From: Rhizobium sp. J15
Lineage (GTDB): Bacteria > Pseudomonadota > Alphaproteobacteria > Rhizobiales > Rhizobiaceae
Length of the DNA: 34,804 bases
Assembly (NCBI RefSeq): GCF_002531825.1
Contig: NZ_NWSX01000061.1
Coordinates: 1 to 34,804, forward strand
Direction of reading: 5' to 3'
Part shown: positions 15,912-24,359 of the stretch, in pieces
Layout of the letters: each line of letters opens with the position of its first letter
How positions within the stretch are numbered: position 1 is the stretch's first letter
Position numbers and translations under genes: made by a program
The notes under the pieces: model-generated
Told to the model about the DNA's origin: nothing
Seen by the model: the letters and a program-made list of their open reading frames with translations, nothing else
The model's database searches: none

Positions 15912-17027
15912 ATGAATATCCCGACAACGATGACGGCTGCGCGCATGCATGCGGTCGGTGACGCAATGAGGATCGAAACGCTGGAGATGCCGAAACCTGG
16001 CGACATGGATGTTCTTGTCCGAGTGAGAGCCTGCGGTATCGTGCCCAATCTGCACAACATACTTGCCAATTGGCCGACTTGGTTCCCGCATATGCCGCAG
16101 CCACCGCTTCCTGCGGTATTCGGCCTCGATCCCGCCGGTGAAATCGCGGCCGTCGGCAGCGGCGTCCGCAGCCTCAAGCCGGGTGATCGCGTCTATGTCA
16201 ATCCAGGTCGCAGCTGCGGAACTTGCCGTCACTGCCGTCACGGTGATCATATTTCCTGCCGCCACTATGCTTTCCAGGGCTACTTTGGCTTCAGCACGGA
16301 GGCGCTCCAGACCTTCGACGACTATCCGATCGGTGGCCTCAGCGAATATATGGTTGCCCCCGCTTCCGCGATCGTGACCATTCCCGACAACATGACATTC
16401 GACCAGGCTGCGCGTCTAGGCTACATGGGAACAGCCTATTCGGCTCTCAAGAAGGTCAAAGCCGGACCTGGCGACACCATCCTCGTGAACGGCATAAGCG
16501 GCACGCTGGGCATTGGTGCAGCGGTGTTCGGGCTCGCTCTTGGGGTGAACAAAATCCTTGGTACTGGCCGCGACAAGAGGCTCCTTGAGGAAATCAAGGC
16601 ACTTGCGCCCAACCGGATCGAAGTCTTTTCCATCGATGAAGGCAGCGTAACCGACTTTGCGCTTGCTCATACCGATGGGGAAGGGGTGGATGCCTTTATC
16701 GACTGCCTCGGTCCCGGTGCCAAACAGGAGACTTTCCTGCAGGGTCTGCGCGGCCTGCGCCGTGGCGGTGTCGCCGTGGACATCGGTGCTGTCTCCGGGG
16801 AAATCCCGATCGACGTCCACTGGCTAATGGACCACAATCAGAGGCTCTACGGGTCGGCATGGTTCACGGCCCAGGAAGGGCAGGAGATGGCGGACATGGT
16901 GGCGTCCGGTGTCGCGGACTTCTCCATCCTTGAGACCCACGGCTATCCACTGGCAGAGGTCAACAAGGCGATCTCGGGTATAGCGCAACGTCATGGTGGC
17001 TTCTCCAATTACGTGATCCATCCCTAA
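15912..17027 (+). CDS. MDR-family (zinc-type) alcohol dehydrogenase
   Basis: A 371-residue NAD(P)-dependent dehydrogenase of the medium-chain family. The structural zinc lobe is complete: CGTCRHCRHGDHISC holds four Cys (about residues 99-113). The Rossmann part contains ILVNGISGTLGIGAAVFGLA. At the catalytic zinc site Cys is kept (RACGIVPNLHN), but the usual GHE motif is replaced by GLDPAGE, so the normal His ligand is absent; activity may differ from classical alcohol dehydrogenases. The start at 15912 has GGAGG seven to eleven bases upstream; the open frame extends further without a ribosome site. First gene of a long operon (cupin, ABC importer, monooxygenase). It may oxidise an alcohol or reduce an aldehyde intermediate. 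Confidence 0.88.
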   Translation: MNIPTTMTAARMHAVGDAMRIETLEMPKPGDMDVLVRVRACGIVPNLHNILANWPTWFPHMPQPPLPAVFGLDPAGEIAAVGSGVRSLKPGDRVYVNPGRSCGTCRHCRHGDHISCRHYAFQGYFGFSTEALQTFDDYPIGGLSEYMVAPASAIVTIPDNMTFDQAARLGYMGTAYSALKKVKAGPGDTILVNGISGTLGIGAAVFGLALGVNKILGTGRDKRLLEEIKALAPNRIEVFSIDEGSVTDFALAHTDGEGVDAFIDCLGPGAKQETFLQGLRGLRRGGVAVDIGAVSGEIPIDVHWLMDHNQRLYGSAWFTAQEGQEMADMVASGVADFSILETHGYPLAEVNKAISGIAQRHGGFSNYVIHP

Positions 17028-17089
17028 ATACCGGGGCTTGCCGGAAAACCGGGAGGCCATTTGCTTTAAATGTCATGCGGGAGGTTTTC

Positions 17090-17623
17090 ATGACAGTCAG
17101 ACGTGTCGTCCTCGGCGAGAACGCCGCCGGCAAAGCGGTGGTCATCAGCGACGGGCCTTCGCCCAGGGAAATGGCACTCCAACATACTCCGGGCTTCGTG
17201 TCGGCTCCGATCTGGACGACGTGCGAGGTTCCCTCGGTACCGTACAATGGCACGGACCCGATGGCAGCTGAAGGCACATTGCTCCAGCCGCCCGGAGGAT
17301 CGACCTTCATGTTGATCACATTCCCCCCGGACGCAGTCTTTATGTCGCATGACTTCAAACCTGAACTCGCCGGCCCCGAGCACCTCAAAGCGGCGCCCGG
17401 GATCGCAGAGACGTTCGAAATGGAAAATCCCGGCATGCACAAGACGCCGACGCTGGACTACGGCGTGGTACTCGATGGCCGGATCAGCCTTGAACTTGAC
17501 GATGGCGTGATCGTCGAGTTGAAGCCCGGCGACACGTTCGTGCAGCACGGTGCCCGACATGGCTGGCGCAATCCGAACGAAAAGCCCGCTACCATCGCAG
17601 TCGTCCTGCTCGGCGCTCGCTAG
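17090..17623 (+). CDS. Cupin-domain protein
   Basis: A 177-residue protein with one C-terminal cupin barrel. The first cupin motif region is KTPTLDYGVVLDGRISLELD and the second is PGDTFVQHGARHGWRN. In motif 1 some of the usual His and Glu ligands are replaced (HKTPTLD), so metal binding may be altered. The start at 17090 follows GGGAGG with a five-base spacer; an ATG at 17075 lacks one. It lies 62 bases after the dehydrogenase in the same operon. Similar cupins occur in aromatic catabolic clusters as isomerases, dioxygenases or sensors; the role here is unknown. Confidence 0.82.
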   Translation: MTVRRVVLGENAAGKAVVISDGPSPREMALQHTPGFVSAPIWTTCEVPSVPYNGTDPMAAEGTLLQPPGGSTFMLITFPPDAVFMSHDFKPELAGPEHLKAAPGIAETFEMENPGMHKTPTLDYGVVLDGRISLELDDGVIVELKPGDTFVQHGARHGWRNPNEKPATIAVVLLGAR

Positions 17624-17730
17624 CGACGGCGTCTCGCAGACTCTGACATGACAGCGCGGTCGGCCGATTGGGCTTGCCGAACGACGAGGCATGTCCGCAT
17701 TCGGCTCGATATCCTTTGAGGAGAAAGATC

Positions 17731-18942
17731 ATGATGAGACTGACAAGACGCAGTATACTCGCGGGAGCCGGATCGGCGGCCGTCCTTGCGGCTGGGTTTT
17801 CGGCGCGTGCGGCCGACGATCGGAAGTCCGTCAAGATCGGCTATGTCGTTTCCAAGACAGGCGTGAATGCGCCCGGTGCAGGATCGACGACCATCCCGAA
17901 CTACGAGCTTTGGGCAGCGGACGTGAAAGCGGCGGGAGGGCTGAAGCTGCCGGACGGCAGTCGCCTTCCGATCGAGGTCATCACGTATGACGACCGCTCG
18001 ACAACAGAAGAGGTTGTTCGTGGCATCGAACGCTTGGCTCGCCGGGACAAGGTCGACTTCATACTTCCGCCGTGGGGGACGGCATTCAATCTGGCGGTGG
18101 CTCCGCTGATGGACCGCTTCGGCTATCCCCAGCTCATCGGCACGTCACTAATTCCCGACGAGATCGACGTCCATGCGAAGTGGAAGCGGAGCTTCTGGTT
18201 CCTCGGGGCCGCGAGCGGCTACGCGTCCACGTTCGCCGACGCCGTGAAAGCGGCTGGCGACGCCACCAACAAAAAGCTGGCGATCATCTCGGTGGCTGAC
18301 GGTTTCGGCATTGAACTGGTCAAGGAAGCGCGGCTCAAATTGCCGGAAGCTGGTCTCGAAATCGTGATGGACAAGTCCTACCCCATTGGGACGCAGGACT
18401 TTACTGGACTGCTGAACGAAGTCGCCGCATCGGGCGCCGAAGTGTTCATGGCATTGTCTTACCCGCCCGACAGCTTCGCGATCGCCAAGCAGGCGCGTTT
18501 GAACTCGTTCAATCCGAAAGTCTTCTACACCGGGGTCGGCACGAGCTTCCCCATCTATTCGGACATCAACGAGGGCAAGGTCGAGGGCGTAATGAGCCTC
18601 GGCGGGATCGACAATTCACGGCCGGAAATGCAGGCCTATGTCGAGCGCCACAAGAAACTGCTCGGCACCCCGCCAGACTATTGGGCGAGTTCGATCATCT
18701 ATACAAGCCTCCAGATCCTTCAACAGGCGATCGAAAGACGCGGGCTCGACTGCGACGCCGTGACGGAGGAGATCGCGTCCGGCAGCTTCGAGACCATCAT
18801 CGGCAACGTGAAGCTCAAGGAAAACCGGATGACGGACCTCTGGCTGCTCGGGCAGTGGCAGGGTGGAAAGTTCGTCGGTGTAGGCCCCGCCGACCGTGCG
18901 GGAGCCGTAAAGGCCGTGATTCCAAAGCCAGCCTGGGCATAA
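17731..18942 (+). CDS. ABC importer periplasmic binding protein, branched-chain amino acid (Liv) type
   Basis: A 403-residue type I binding protein that captures the substrate in the periplasm for the four downstream transporter subunits. The N-terminus is a Tat-type signal: LTRRSILAGAGSAAVLAAG with the twin arginines, ending in ARA before ADD (cleavage near residue 29). The mature part follows the Peripla_BP_6 layout (VKIGYVVSKTGVNAPGAG, then DDRSTTEEVVRGIERL). GAGGAGAAAG precedes the ATG at 17731. In catabolic operons such proteins often bind aromatic acids rather than amino acids, which fits the monooxygenase and ring-cleavage neighbours; the ligand itself is not deducible. Confidence 0.92.
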   Translation: MMRLTRRSILAGAGSAAVLAAGFSARAADDRKSVKIGYVVSKTGVNAPGAGSTTIPNYELWAADVKAAGGLKLPDGSRLPIEVITYDDRSTTEEVVRGIERLARRDKVDFILPPWGTAFNLAVAPLMDRFGYPQLIGTSLIPDEIDVHAKWKRSFWFLGAASGYASTFADAVKAAGDATNKKLAIISVADGFGIELVKEARLKLPEAGLEIVMDKSYPIGTQDFTGLLNEVAASGAEVFMALSYPPDSFAIAKQARLNSFNPKVFYTGVGTSFPIYSDINEGKVEGVMSLGGIDNSRPEMQAYVERHKKLLGTPPDYWASSIIYTSLQILQQAIERRGLDCDAVTEEIASGSFETIIGNVKLKENRMTDLWLLGQWQGGKFVGVGPADRAGAVKAVIPKPAWA

Positions 18943-18959
18943 CCGCAAAGGAGACTCCA

Positions 18960-19817
18960 ATGGTCACGACTCTCGTCGTCGGACTCGTGCTGGGCGGCAC
19001 TTTCGCGCTGATGGCACTGGGTTTGACCATACAATACGGCGTCGCCCGCATCATGAACCTCGCTTACGGCGAGTTCGTGATCGGCGGATCGTTCCTGACC
19101 TACCTGGCGGTTTCAGCCGCCGGGCTGAACCCATTCGTGGCTTTCCTTCTGGTCGTGCCGCTCAGCTATCTCGCTTCCCATCTCTGCTACGACCTCATCA
19201 TGCGTCCGCTGGAAAGGCGCTCCCGCAATACAGGGAGGCTCGAGGTGGATTCGATCCTCGTGACGTTCGGCCTGATGTTCCTCCTCCAGGGCGTCTACCT
19301 GTCTTCGTTCGGCAGCGGATTCAGGGGCTACGACTGGCTCGAAGTGCCCGTCGACATTTTCGGCACCAAAATTTCCAGCGGGCGTCTGGTCGGGGCGCTT
19401 CTGGCAGTGGCGGTCGGCGGTAGCCTCTATCTGGCGATCCAGAAGACCCGGTGGGGCATGGCCACACGCGCGGTGGCGACGCGACCGGGCTTCGCGCCGC
19501 TTGTGGGCATCGACAACGAACGCCAGGCACGTTTCGCATTCGCCGTCGGCGGCGCGCTCGCAGCCGCAGGAGGTGTCGTCCTCTCCATGTACCAACCGTT
19601 CACGCCCACCGACGGTGTTTTCTTCACGATGAAAGCGCTCGTGGTGGTGATCATGGGCGGTTTGGGAAACCTGGCGGGGGCGATGGCCGCAGGCTTCATC
19701 CTTGGACTTGTGGAAGCCGGGGTGTCCGCTGCGGTCGATCCGGGCCTGACTCTGGCTGCCACATACGCGATTTTCTTGGCCGTGCTGCTATGGCGGCCGA
19801 ACGGCCTGTTCGGCTGA
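18960..19817 (+). CDS. ABC importer permease, LivH type
   Basis: A 285-residue inner-membrane permease with about eight hydrophobic helices (LVVGLVLGGTFALMALGLTI at the start). The cytosolic loop RAVATRPGFAPLVGIDNERQ holds the coupling helix that contacts the ATPases, and ALVVVIMGGLGNLAGAMAAG is a typical LivH block. The start at 18960 has AAAGGAGAC upstream; 17 bases follow the binding-protein stop. It pairs with the next gene to form the membrane channel. Confidence 0.93.
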   Translation: MVTTLVVGLVLGGTFALMALGLTIQYGVARIMNLAYGEFVIGGSFLTYLAVSAAGLNPFVAFLLVVPLSYLASHLCYDLIMRPLERRSRNTGRLEVDSILVTFGLMFLLQGVYLSSFGSGFRGYDWLEVPVDIFGTKISSGRLVGALLAVAVGGSLYLAIQKTRWGMATRAVATRPGFAPLVGIDNERQARFAFAVGGALAAAGGVVLSMYQPFTPTDGVFFTMKALVVVIMGGLGNLAGAMAAGFILGLVEAGVSAAVDPGLTLAATYAIFLAVLLWRPNGLFG

Positions 19818-19825
19818 GAACGACC

Positions 19826-20791
19826 ATGAAAAACCTCTTCTTCCCAATCGTACTCGCGGCCATTCTGGCGTTATTGGCCCTCGTTCCCGTGTTCGTCGAC
19901 GACTACGGGCTTGGTCTTGCGATCGGCGTGATGAGTTATGTCGCCCTTTGCTCGAGCTGGGCGCTGTTTTCAGGCCCGACGCGATATGTGTCGCTCGCCA
20001 CGGTCGCCTTTTTTGGGACAGGAGCCTACACGGTCGCCGCTCTTGCTGACCATCTACCGTTCTACGCGATCCTGGCCGCAGCCGCATTGGCGGGATTTGT
20101 CGCCTCCCTCGTTGTCGGTCTGGCAACCCTGAGACTGGCGGGCATCTATTTCGTCATCTTCACATTCGGCCTGGCCGAGATGGTGAGGCAGTTGCTCACC
20201 TGGTACGAGGTGAACATCTCGGGCACCCTCGGGCGGTATATCTTCGTGGATGTCGAAGCGTACCAGATCTTCTATATGCTCGTTGCCATTGCCGCCGTCG
20301 CACTGACAGTTCGGTGGTGGATCGACCGAGGCCGGCTTGGGTTGGCGGTGCGCGCCATCGGTGACGACGAAGTGGTCGCCCGGCATGCGGGTGTAGATGT
20401 CACGCGGGTCAAGCTGATCCTGTTCTCCATCAGTTCGGTGTTCATCACGCTCGTCGGTGCGGTGCAAGCGCCCCGGTGGACCTATGTGGAGCCGAGCATC
20501 GTCTTCAACCCAACGATTTCCTTCCTCACGCTGATCATGGCCTTGCTCGGAGGAGCGTCTCGTCTTTGGGGTCCGGTCTGCGGTGCCGTACCCCTGTTCT
20601 TTTTGTTCGAATGGCTTTCGGGCCGCTTCCCCGACCACTACTCCATCATCCTCGGCCTGCTGTTCATGGGGATCGTCTTCCTGTTCCCCGAAGGGGTCCT
20701 CGGCCGGTTCGAACGGTTATGGAAGCATCTTGTACGCCGGAAGGATCGTGAGAATCTGACCAAGGAGGTGTCCAATGAGCGTCTCGCTTGA
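19826..20791 (+). CDS. ABC importer permease, LivM type
   Basis: A 321-residue second permease subunit with about ten hydrophobic segments and the LivM-type coupling block RAIGDDEVVARHAGVDVTRV. The C-terminus is basic (WKHLVRRKDREN). The ATG at 19826 lies eight bases after the LivH stop; the open frame extends far upstream but inside livH. Its end overlaps the ATPase start by 17 bases. Confidence 0.92.
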   Translation: MKNLFFPIVLAAILALLALVPVFVDDYGLGLAIGVMSYVALCSSWALFSGPTRYVSLATVAFFGTGAYTVAALADHLPFYAILAAAALAGFVASLVVGLATLRLAGIYFVIFTFGLAEMVRQLLTWYEVNISGTLGRYIFVDVEAYQIFYMLVAIAAVALTVRWWIDRGRLGLAVRAIGDDEVVARHAGVDVTRVKLILFSISSVFITLVGAVQAPRWTYVEPSIVFNPTISFLTLIMALLGGASRLWGPVCGAVPLFFLFEWLSGRFPDHYSIILGLLFMGIVFLFPEGVLGRFERLWKHLVRRKDRENLTKEVSNERLA

Positions 20792-21506
20792 ACTTCGCGG
20801 CCTGCGCAAGGAGTTCGGGGGCCTTGTAGCCGTGAAAGACATCGACTTCACGGTTTCGAAGGGCGAGGTCCTGGGTCTGCTCGGACCCAACGGATCAGGA
20901 AAAACCACGGTCATGAATCTCATCTCTGGGGCCTTGACCCCGACATCAGGTGAGGTGCGCCTCAATGGCCAGCCGGTGCAGCATCTGGCCGCTCATCGAA
21001 GGGCGCGGCTCGGCATCGCGCGTACGTTCCAACTCGTGCGTCTGGCACAGTCCCTCAACGCGAGAGACAACATCGTCCTGTCGCTTGCCTTCGGTCGCGA
21101 CCCATTGTGGGGGCGTGCCGCGCGCGAACGAGCGGACGGTGCGCTTGCCGCGGTCGGATTGGCGGGCAGGGGCGACGCAGAGGTGAGCAGTCTAAACTAC
21201 ATCGACCAGAAGAGGCTCGAGCTTGCCCGTGCGATATCGGCGAAACCCGATATCCTGTTGCTGGATGAATGGCTTGCGGGACTAAACCCAAGCGAGTTGC
21301 GTACTGGCATCGACCTCATCTGCACGTTGAAGGCGCAGGACATGACGATCATCCTCGTCGAGCACATCATGGAAGCGGTCCGTGAAATCTGTCCCCGCTG
21401 CGTGGTGATGAGTGCCGGGCTCAAGATCGCCGACGGCCCAACCTCGCAGGTTCTGAGCAACCCGCAGGTGGTCACTGCGTATCTGGGAGATTTCGAATAT
21501 GCTTGA
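20775..21506 (+). CDS. ABC importer ATPase, LivG type
   Basis: A 243-residue ATP-binding subunit. Walker A GPNGSGKTT lies near residues 38-46, Walker B with DILLLDE near 158-164, and the switch His in LVEHIMEA. The ABC signature is degenerate (SSLNYIDQKRLELARA rather than LSGGQ), which is common in LivG but weakens its own composite site. Strong AAGGAGGTG ribosome site. It overlaps livM and the next ATPase gene by a few bases, so all are co-translated. It dimerises with the following subunit to power import. Confidence 0.93.
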   Translation: MSVSLELRGLRKEFGGLVAVKDIDFTVSKGEVLGLLGPNGSGKTTVMNLISGALTPTSGEVRLNGQPVQHLAAHRRARLGIARTFQLVRLAQSLNARDNIVLSLAFGRDPLWGRAARERADGALAAVGLAGRGDAEVSSLNYIDQKRLELARAISAKPDILLLDEWLAGLNPSELRTGIDLICTLKAQDMTIILVEHIMEAVREICPRCVVMSAGLKIADGPTSQVLSNPQVVTAYLGDFEYA

Positions 21507-22206
21507 GGCCAAGAACCTGTCGGTTCGTTACGGAAAGCACCTCGCGCTAAACGAGGTTTCCATCAAGGTGGGGCCGGGCGAGTGCGTCGCCATACTGGGG
21601 GCGAACGGAGCGGGCAAATCGACATTACTGCGAGGACTTACCTCCATGGTGCGACTCGCTGACAACGGCGAAGTGGTCTTCCGCGAGAAGCAGATCGCAA
21701 GGATCGCCCCACATAAGCTCGTCGAGCTTGGGATCGCTCATGTCCCGGAAGGACGAGGTGTCTTCACGGAAATGACGGTCGACGAAAACCTTCGACTCGG
21801 TGCAAATCCGAGACGCGCGCGCCAGGGAGCGGACGCTCGGCGCGAAGAGGTGCTGACGCTATTTCCGCGCCTTGCTGAACGCAGCCGGCAGCGCGTCGGC
21901 ACCATGTCCGGCGGTGAGCAGCAGATGGTGGCTGTCGCGCGGGCCCTGATGTCGAAGCCGGACCTTTTGTTGCTCGATGAGCCGAGTCTGGGACTGGCTC
22001 CGATCGTCGTGGGCGAACTCTTCCAGGCGTTGAGGCGCGTTCGGGACAGCGGCATATCGATGCTTGTCGTCGAGCAGAACGTCCGTGCCAGCCTCGCGAT
22101 CGCGAATCGAGGTTATCTTCTCGAAGCAGGCCGTATCGTTGGACAGGGTATCGCCGACACGCTGATGGATGACCCGGGTGTCAGGAAAGCCTTCCTTGGG
22201 CACTGA
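21499..22206 (+). CDS. ABC importer ATPase, LivF type
   Basis: A 235-residue ATP-binding subunit with Walker A GANGAGKST (near 34-42), a canonical signature TMSGGEQQMVAVARAL, Walker B DLLLLDEPSLGLAP and switch His replaced in position by Gln (VVEQNVRAS), normal for LivF. The VPEGRGVF segment is a typical LivF feature. The ATG at 21499 overlaps the livG stop by eight bases. Confidence 0.94.
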   Translation: MLEAKNLSVRYGKHLALNEVSIKVGPGECVAILGANGAGKSTLLRGLTSMVRLADNGEVVFREKQIARIAPHKLVELGIAHVPEGRGVFTEMTVDENLRLGANPRRARQGADARREEVLTLFPRLAERSRQRVGTMSGGEQQMVAVARALMSKPDLLLLDEPSLGLAPIVVGELFQALRRVRDSGISMLVVEQNVRASLAIANRGYLLEAGRIVGQGIADTLMDDPGVRKAFLGH

Positions 22207-22273
22207 CAGACAGCGGATCAAAAATGAGCTTTGCGCCCGTTGCATGGGCGGACTAGAGAACGGAACAAGTGGG

Positions 22274-23935
22274 ATGGAAAAGATCGATTTCAGGCAGCTT
22301 GCCGAGGCTGATTTCCAAGTGGTTGTCATCGGGCTCGGCCCGGTAGGCATCACGCTCTGCAACCTGCTAGGAAGCTTCGGGATTTCTGTATTGGGAATCG
22401 ACGCGCGCGATGACGTGTTTGCTCTTCCACGTGCGATCGGCATGGACCACGAGGTCATGCGCGTCTTCCAGGGCTTGGGTGTGGCCGACGATCTCGCTTC
22501 TGTCGTCGGAGAGTACAGGGATTCGGAGTATCGTGCTGCCGATGGCACACTGCTGCGCAGGTTCATTTCGCCGGCGCGTCCCCATAAGCTCGGATGGCCC
22601 GCCTATCTCACCTTTGTGCAACCGCCTCTCGAGCGGATTTTGCGAGACAAGGCAAGAAATTTACCGACGGTCACGATTATGACCGGGGTCGAGATGGTCT
22701 CGCTCGATGATCCTGCCAGTCCCCGCCTATTACTTCGGGAAATCGACACGGGAGACACCATGTCGGTCAATGCGACGTTCGTCGTCGGGTGTGACGGTGG
22801 CAACAGTTTCGTCCGGCGGACCCTCGATATTGAGTTTGAGGACCTTGTCTTCGACCAACCATGGCTCGTGATCGACGTCGTTTTAGGCGACGAAGAAGTC
22901 AATTTGCCGGAGACCAACGTACAGTTCTGCAACCCTGCCAGACCACATACATTCGTGGTGCTGCCGGGAAACCTGCGGCGCTGGGAGTTCATGTTGCTGC
23001 CCGGCGAAACTGCCGAAAAGATCAATCAGCCGGAGCGCATCTGGGAACTTCTTTCTCCATGGCTGAAGCCGGGGCAAGCGGAAATCTGGCGCTCAGCGAC
23101 CTACAGGTTCCATGCCTTAGTCGCTGAATCCTGGCGCAAGGGCAACGTGTTTCTTGCCGGGGACGCCTGTCACATGACGCCGCCTTTCCTCGCGCAGGGG
23201 ATGGTGCAGGGCATCAAGGACGCGTCAAATCTCGGCTGGAAGATTGCAAGAGTGCTGCAGGGCGGCCCTGCGAAATTACTGGATACCTACGAGCAGGAGC
23301 GCAGGCCTCTCGTCCATAAGGTCATTTCTATCACCAAAAGTTTGGGTGAGGTCATATGCGAAATCGATCGAGAACGGGCGGAGGCAAGAAATGCGGCGAT
23401 GAAAGCCCTGGTAGCGGAAGGGAAGGGCACCGTTGTCAGGCAGAGCCTCTTTCCCCCGATAGCTGACGGCGCCATCGGCTTTGCAAGTAACGGCCAGCCG
23501 GTACCTGGTGCCGGTGAAGCTTGCCCACAGCCGCGCGTAGTTGTGGGTGGCAAATCGATATTGTTTGACGATATGCTTGGGAACGATTTTGTCGTCATTG
23601 CCAAGGGGTTGAACATCACTGATCCAGTTCGGAATCAATTATCCCAGCTCGCAATAGCGCTTTTTGAGTTCGGCGTTGCGGATGGATTTGAGGAAGAAGA
23701 GCATATGTTCGAAAGTTGGCTGTCGGAGCGGGGTTTCCGCGCAATCGTCGTTCGTCCCGACCGTGTAATATTTGGCGCCATCTCTGACGAAAGTGAACTG
23801 ACGATGCTACTCGAACAACTTGCCAGGTGGACCGCTTACGCCAAAGATGAACAAGGCCGTACCACAGAGTTGGTGCATCGATCTCGACATAGCGATCGAC
23901 CACACCCCGCGTCACCTCGCCCTCCTCTAATATGA
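22274..23935 (+). CDS. FAD-dependent aromatic monooxygenase (MhpA/PheA-like)
   Basis: A flavoprotein hydroxylase of the PHBH/MhpA family, which inserts one oxygen into a phenolic ring using NAD(P)H and O2. The FAD site VVVIGLGPVGITLCNLLG lies near residues 16-33, VVGCDGGNSFVRR near 170 holds the DG motif, and the second FAD motif NVFLAGDACHMTPPFLAQGM is near 290-309. A thioredoxin-like C-terminal domain follows. The ATG at 22274 (MEKIDF) gives 553 residues; longer starts overlap livF. It lies 67 bases after livF and seems to end the operon. The last ~20 residues (after about TTELV) are read antisense through a transposase relic, so the native end was probably replaced by an insertion. Confidence 0.9.
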   Translation: MEKIDFRQLAEADFQVVVIGLGPVGITLCNLLGSFGISVLGIDARDDVFALPRAIGMDHEVMRVFQGLGVADDLASVVGEYRDSEYRAADGTLLRRFISPARPHKLGWPAYLTFVQPPLERILRDKARNLPTVTIMTGVEMVSLDDPASPRLLLREIDTGDTMSVNATFVVGCDGGNSFVRRTLDIEFEDLVFDQPWLVIDVVLGDEEVNLPETNVQFCNPARPHTFVVLPGNLRRWEFMLLPGETAEKINQPERIWELLSPWLKPGQAEIWRSATYRFHALVAESWRKGNVFLAGDACHMTPPFLAQGMVQGIKDASNLGWKIARVLQGGPAKLLDTYEQERRPLVHKVISITKSLGEVICEIDRERAEARNAAMKALVAEGKGTVVRQSLFPPIADGAIGFASNGQPVPGAGEACPQPRVVVGGKSILFDDMLGNDFVVIAKGLNITDPVRNQLSQLAIALFEFGVADGFEEEEHMFESWLSERGFRAIVVRPDRVIFGAISDESELTMLLEQLARWTAYAKDEQGRTTELVHRSRHSDRPHPASPRPPLI

Positions 23936-24145
23936 TCGCGATCCGACATACCCCTGCTCGCGCTCGCACAGGATCTCGGCCAGCCGGGCAGGGACGATTG
24001 CGCAGCGTTGGTTATAGTGCTCCATGAAGCCGGGCAAAAGCGCATTGCCGGTCTCCATGTCGCAGATGCCCGCCAACCTCAATTCCTTGACCAGTCAATC
24101 CTGCAGCGTCCTGTGTTCCGAAAGCTGACAGAACGTATGAACAAG
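23874..24145 (-). pseudogene. Relic of an ISNCY-type transposase
   Basis: On the minus strand the text SEHRTLQD, a TGA, then LVKELRLAGICDMETGNALL and PGFMEHYNQRCAIVPARL reproduces a conserved stretch of ISNCY-family transposases. The stop (24095-24097) sits where an Arg codon CGA is expected. The next conserved block, IILEEGEVTRGVVDRYVEI, continues in another frame down to about 23874. The element is therefore inactive and truncated. It overlaps the 3' end of the monooxygenase gene on the other strand. Confidence 0.7.
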
Positions 24146-24319
24146 ACGAAGTAGCTATTGATGGCGTCAACCTGCCTCCAGCTAGGACACCCATGTGTAA
24201 TTCATTCATATGGTGAATTACGGATGGGCCGGGTTACCCCGGCGAAAATCGGATTGGGATCCTTTCCCTGGCATTTAAGTTGGAGCAAACATTCGAAACC
24301 ATCACGGCACAACAGTGTG
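24146..24319. other. Non-coding stretch with short inverted repeats
   Basis: No gene. GTAATTCA at 24197-24204 pairs with TGAATTAC at 24214-24221, and GCCGGG at 24228-24233 pairs with CCCGGC at 24238-24243. These could be terminator-like hairpins for the monooxygenase operon or traces of the element end. Confidence 0.35.
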
Positions 24320-24347
24320 TTGTGCGGCTGAATACCCAGCCGCACAA
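24320..24347 (-). terminator. Hairpin after the chemoreceptor gene
   Basis: TTGTGCGGCTG and CAGCCGCACAA form a perfect 11-bp stem around a six-base loop, 12 bases beyond the receptor stop codon. No clear T run follows on the minus strand, so it may be a Rho-independent terminator of weak type or an mRNA 3' end stabiliser. Confidence 0.5.
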
Positions 24348-24359
24348 TGGTTCTTCTGC

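Noticed and set aside
18681..18959. Extended LivH start inside the binding-protein gene
   Set aside because: The ATG at 18960 has a good ribosome site and begins the first membrane helix; the extension is out-of-frame reading of the upstream gene.
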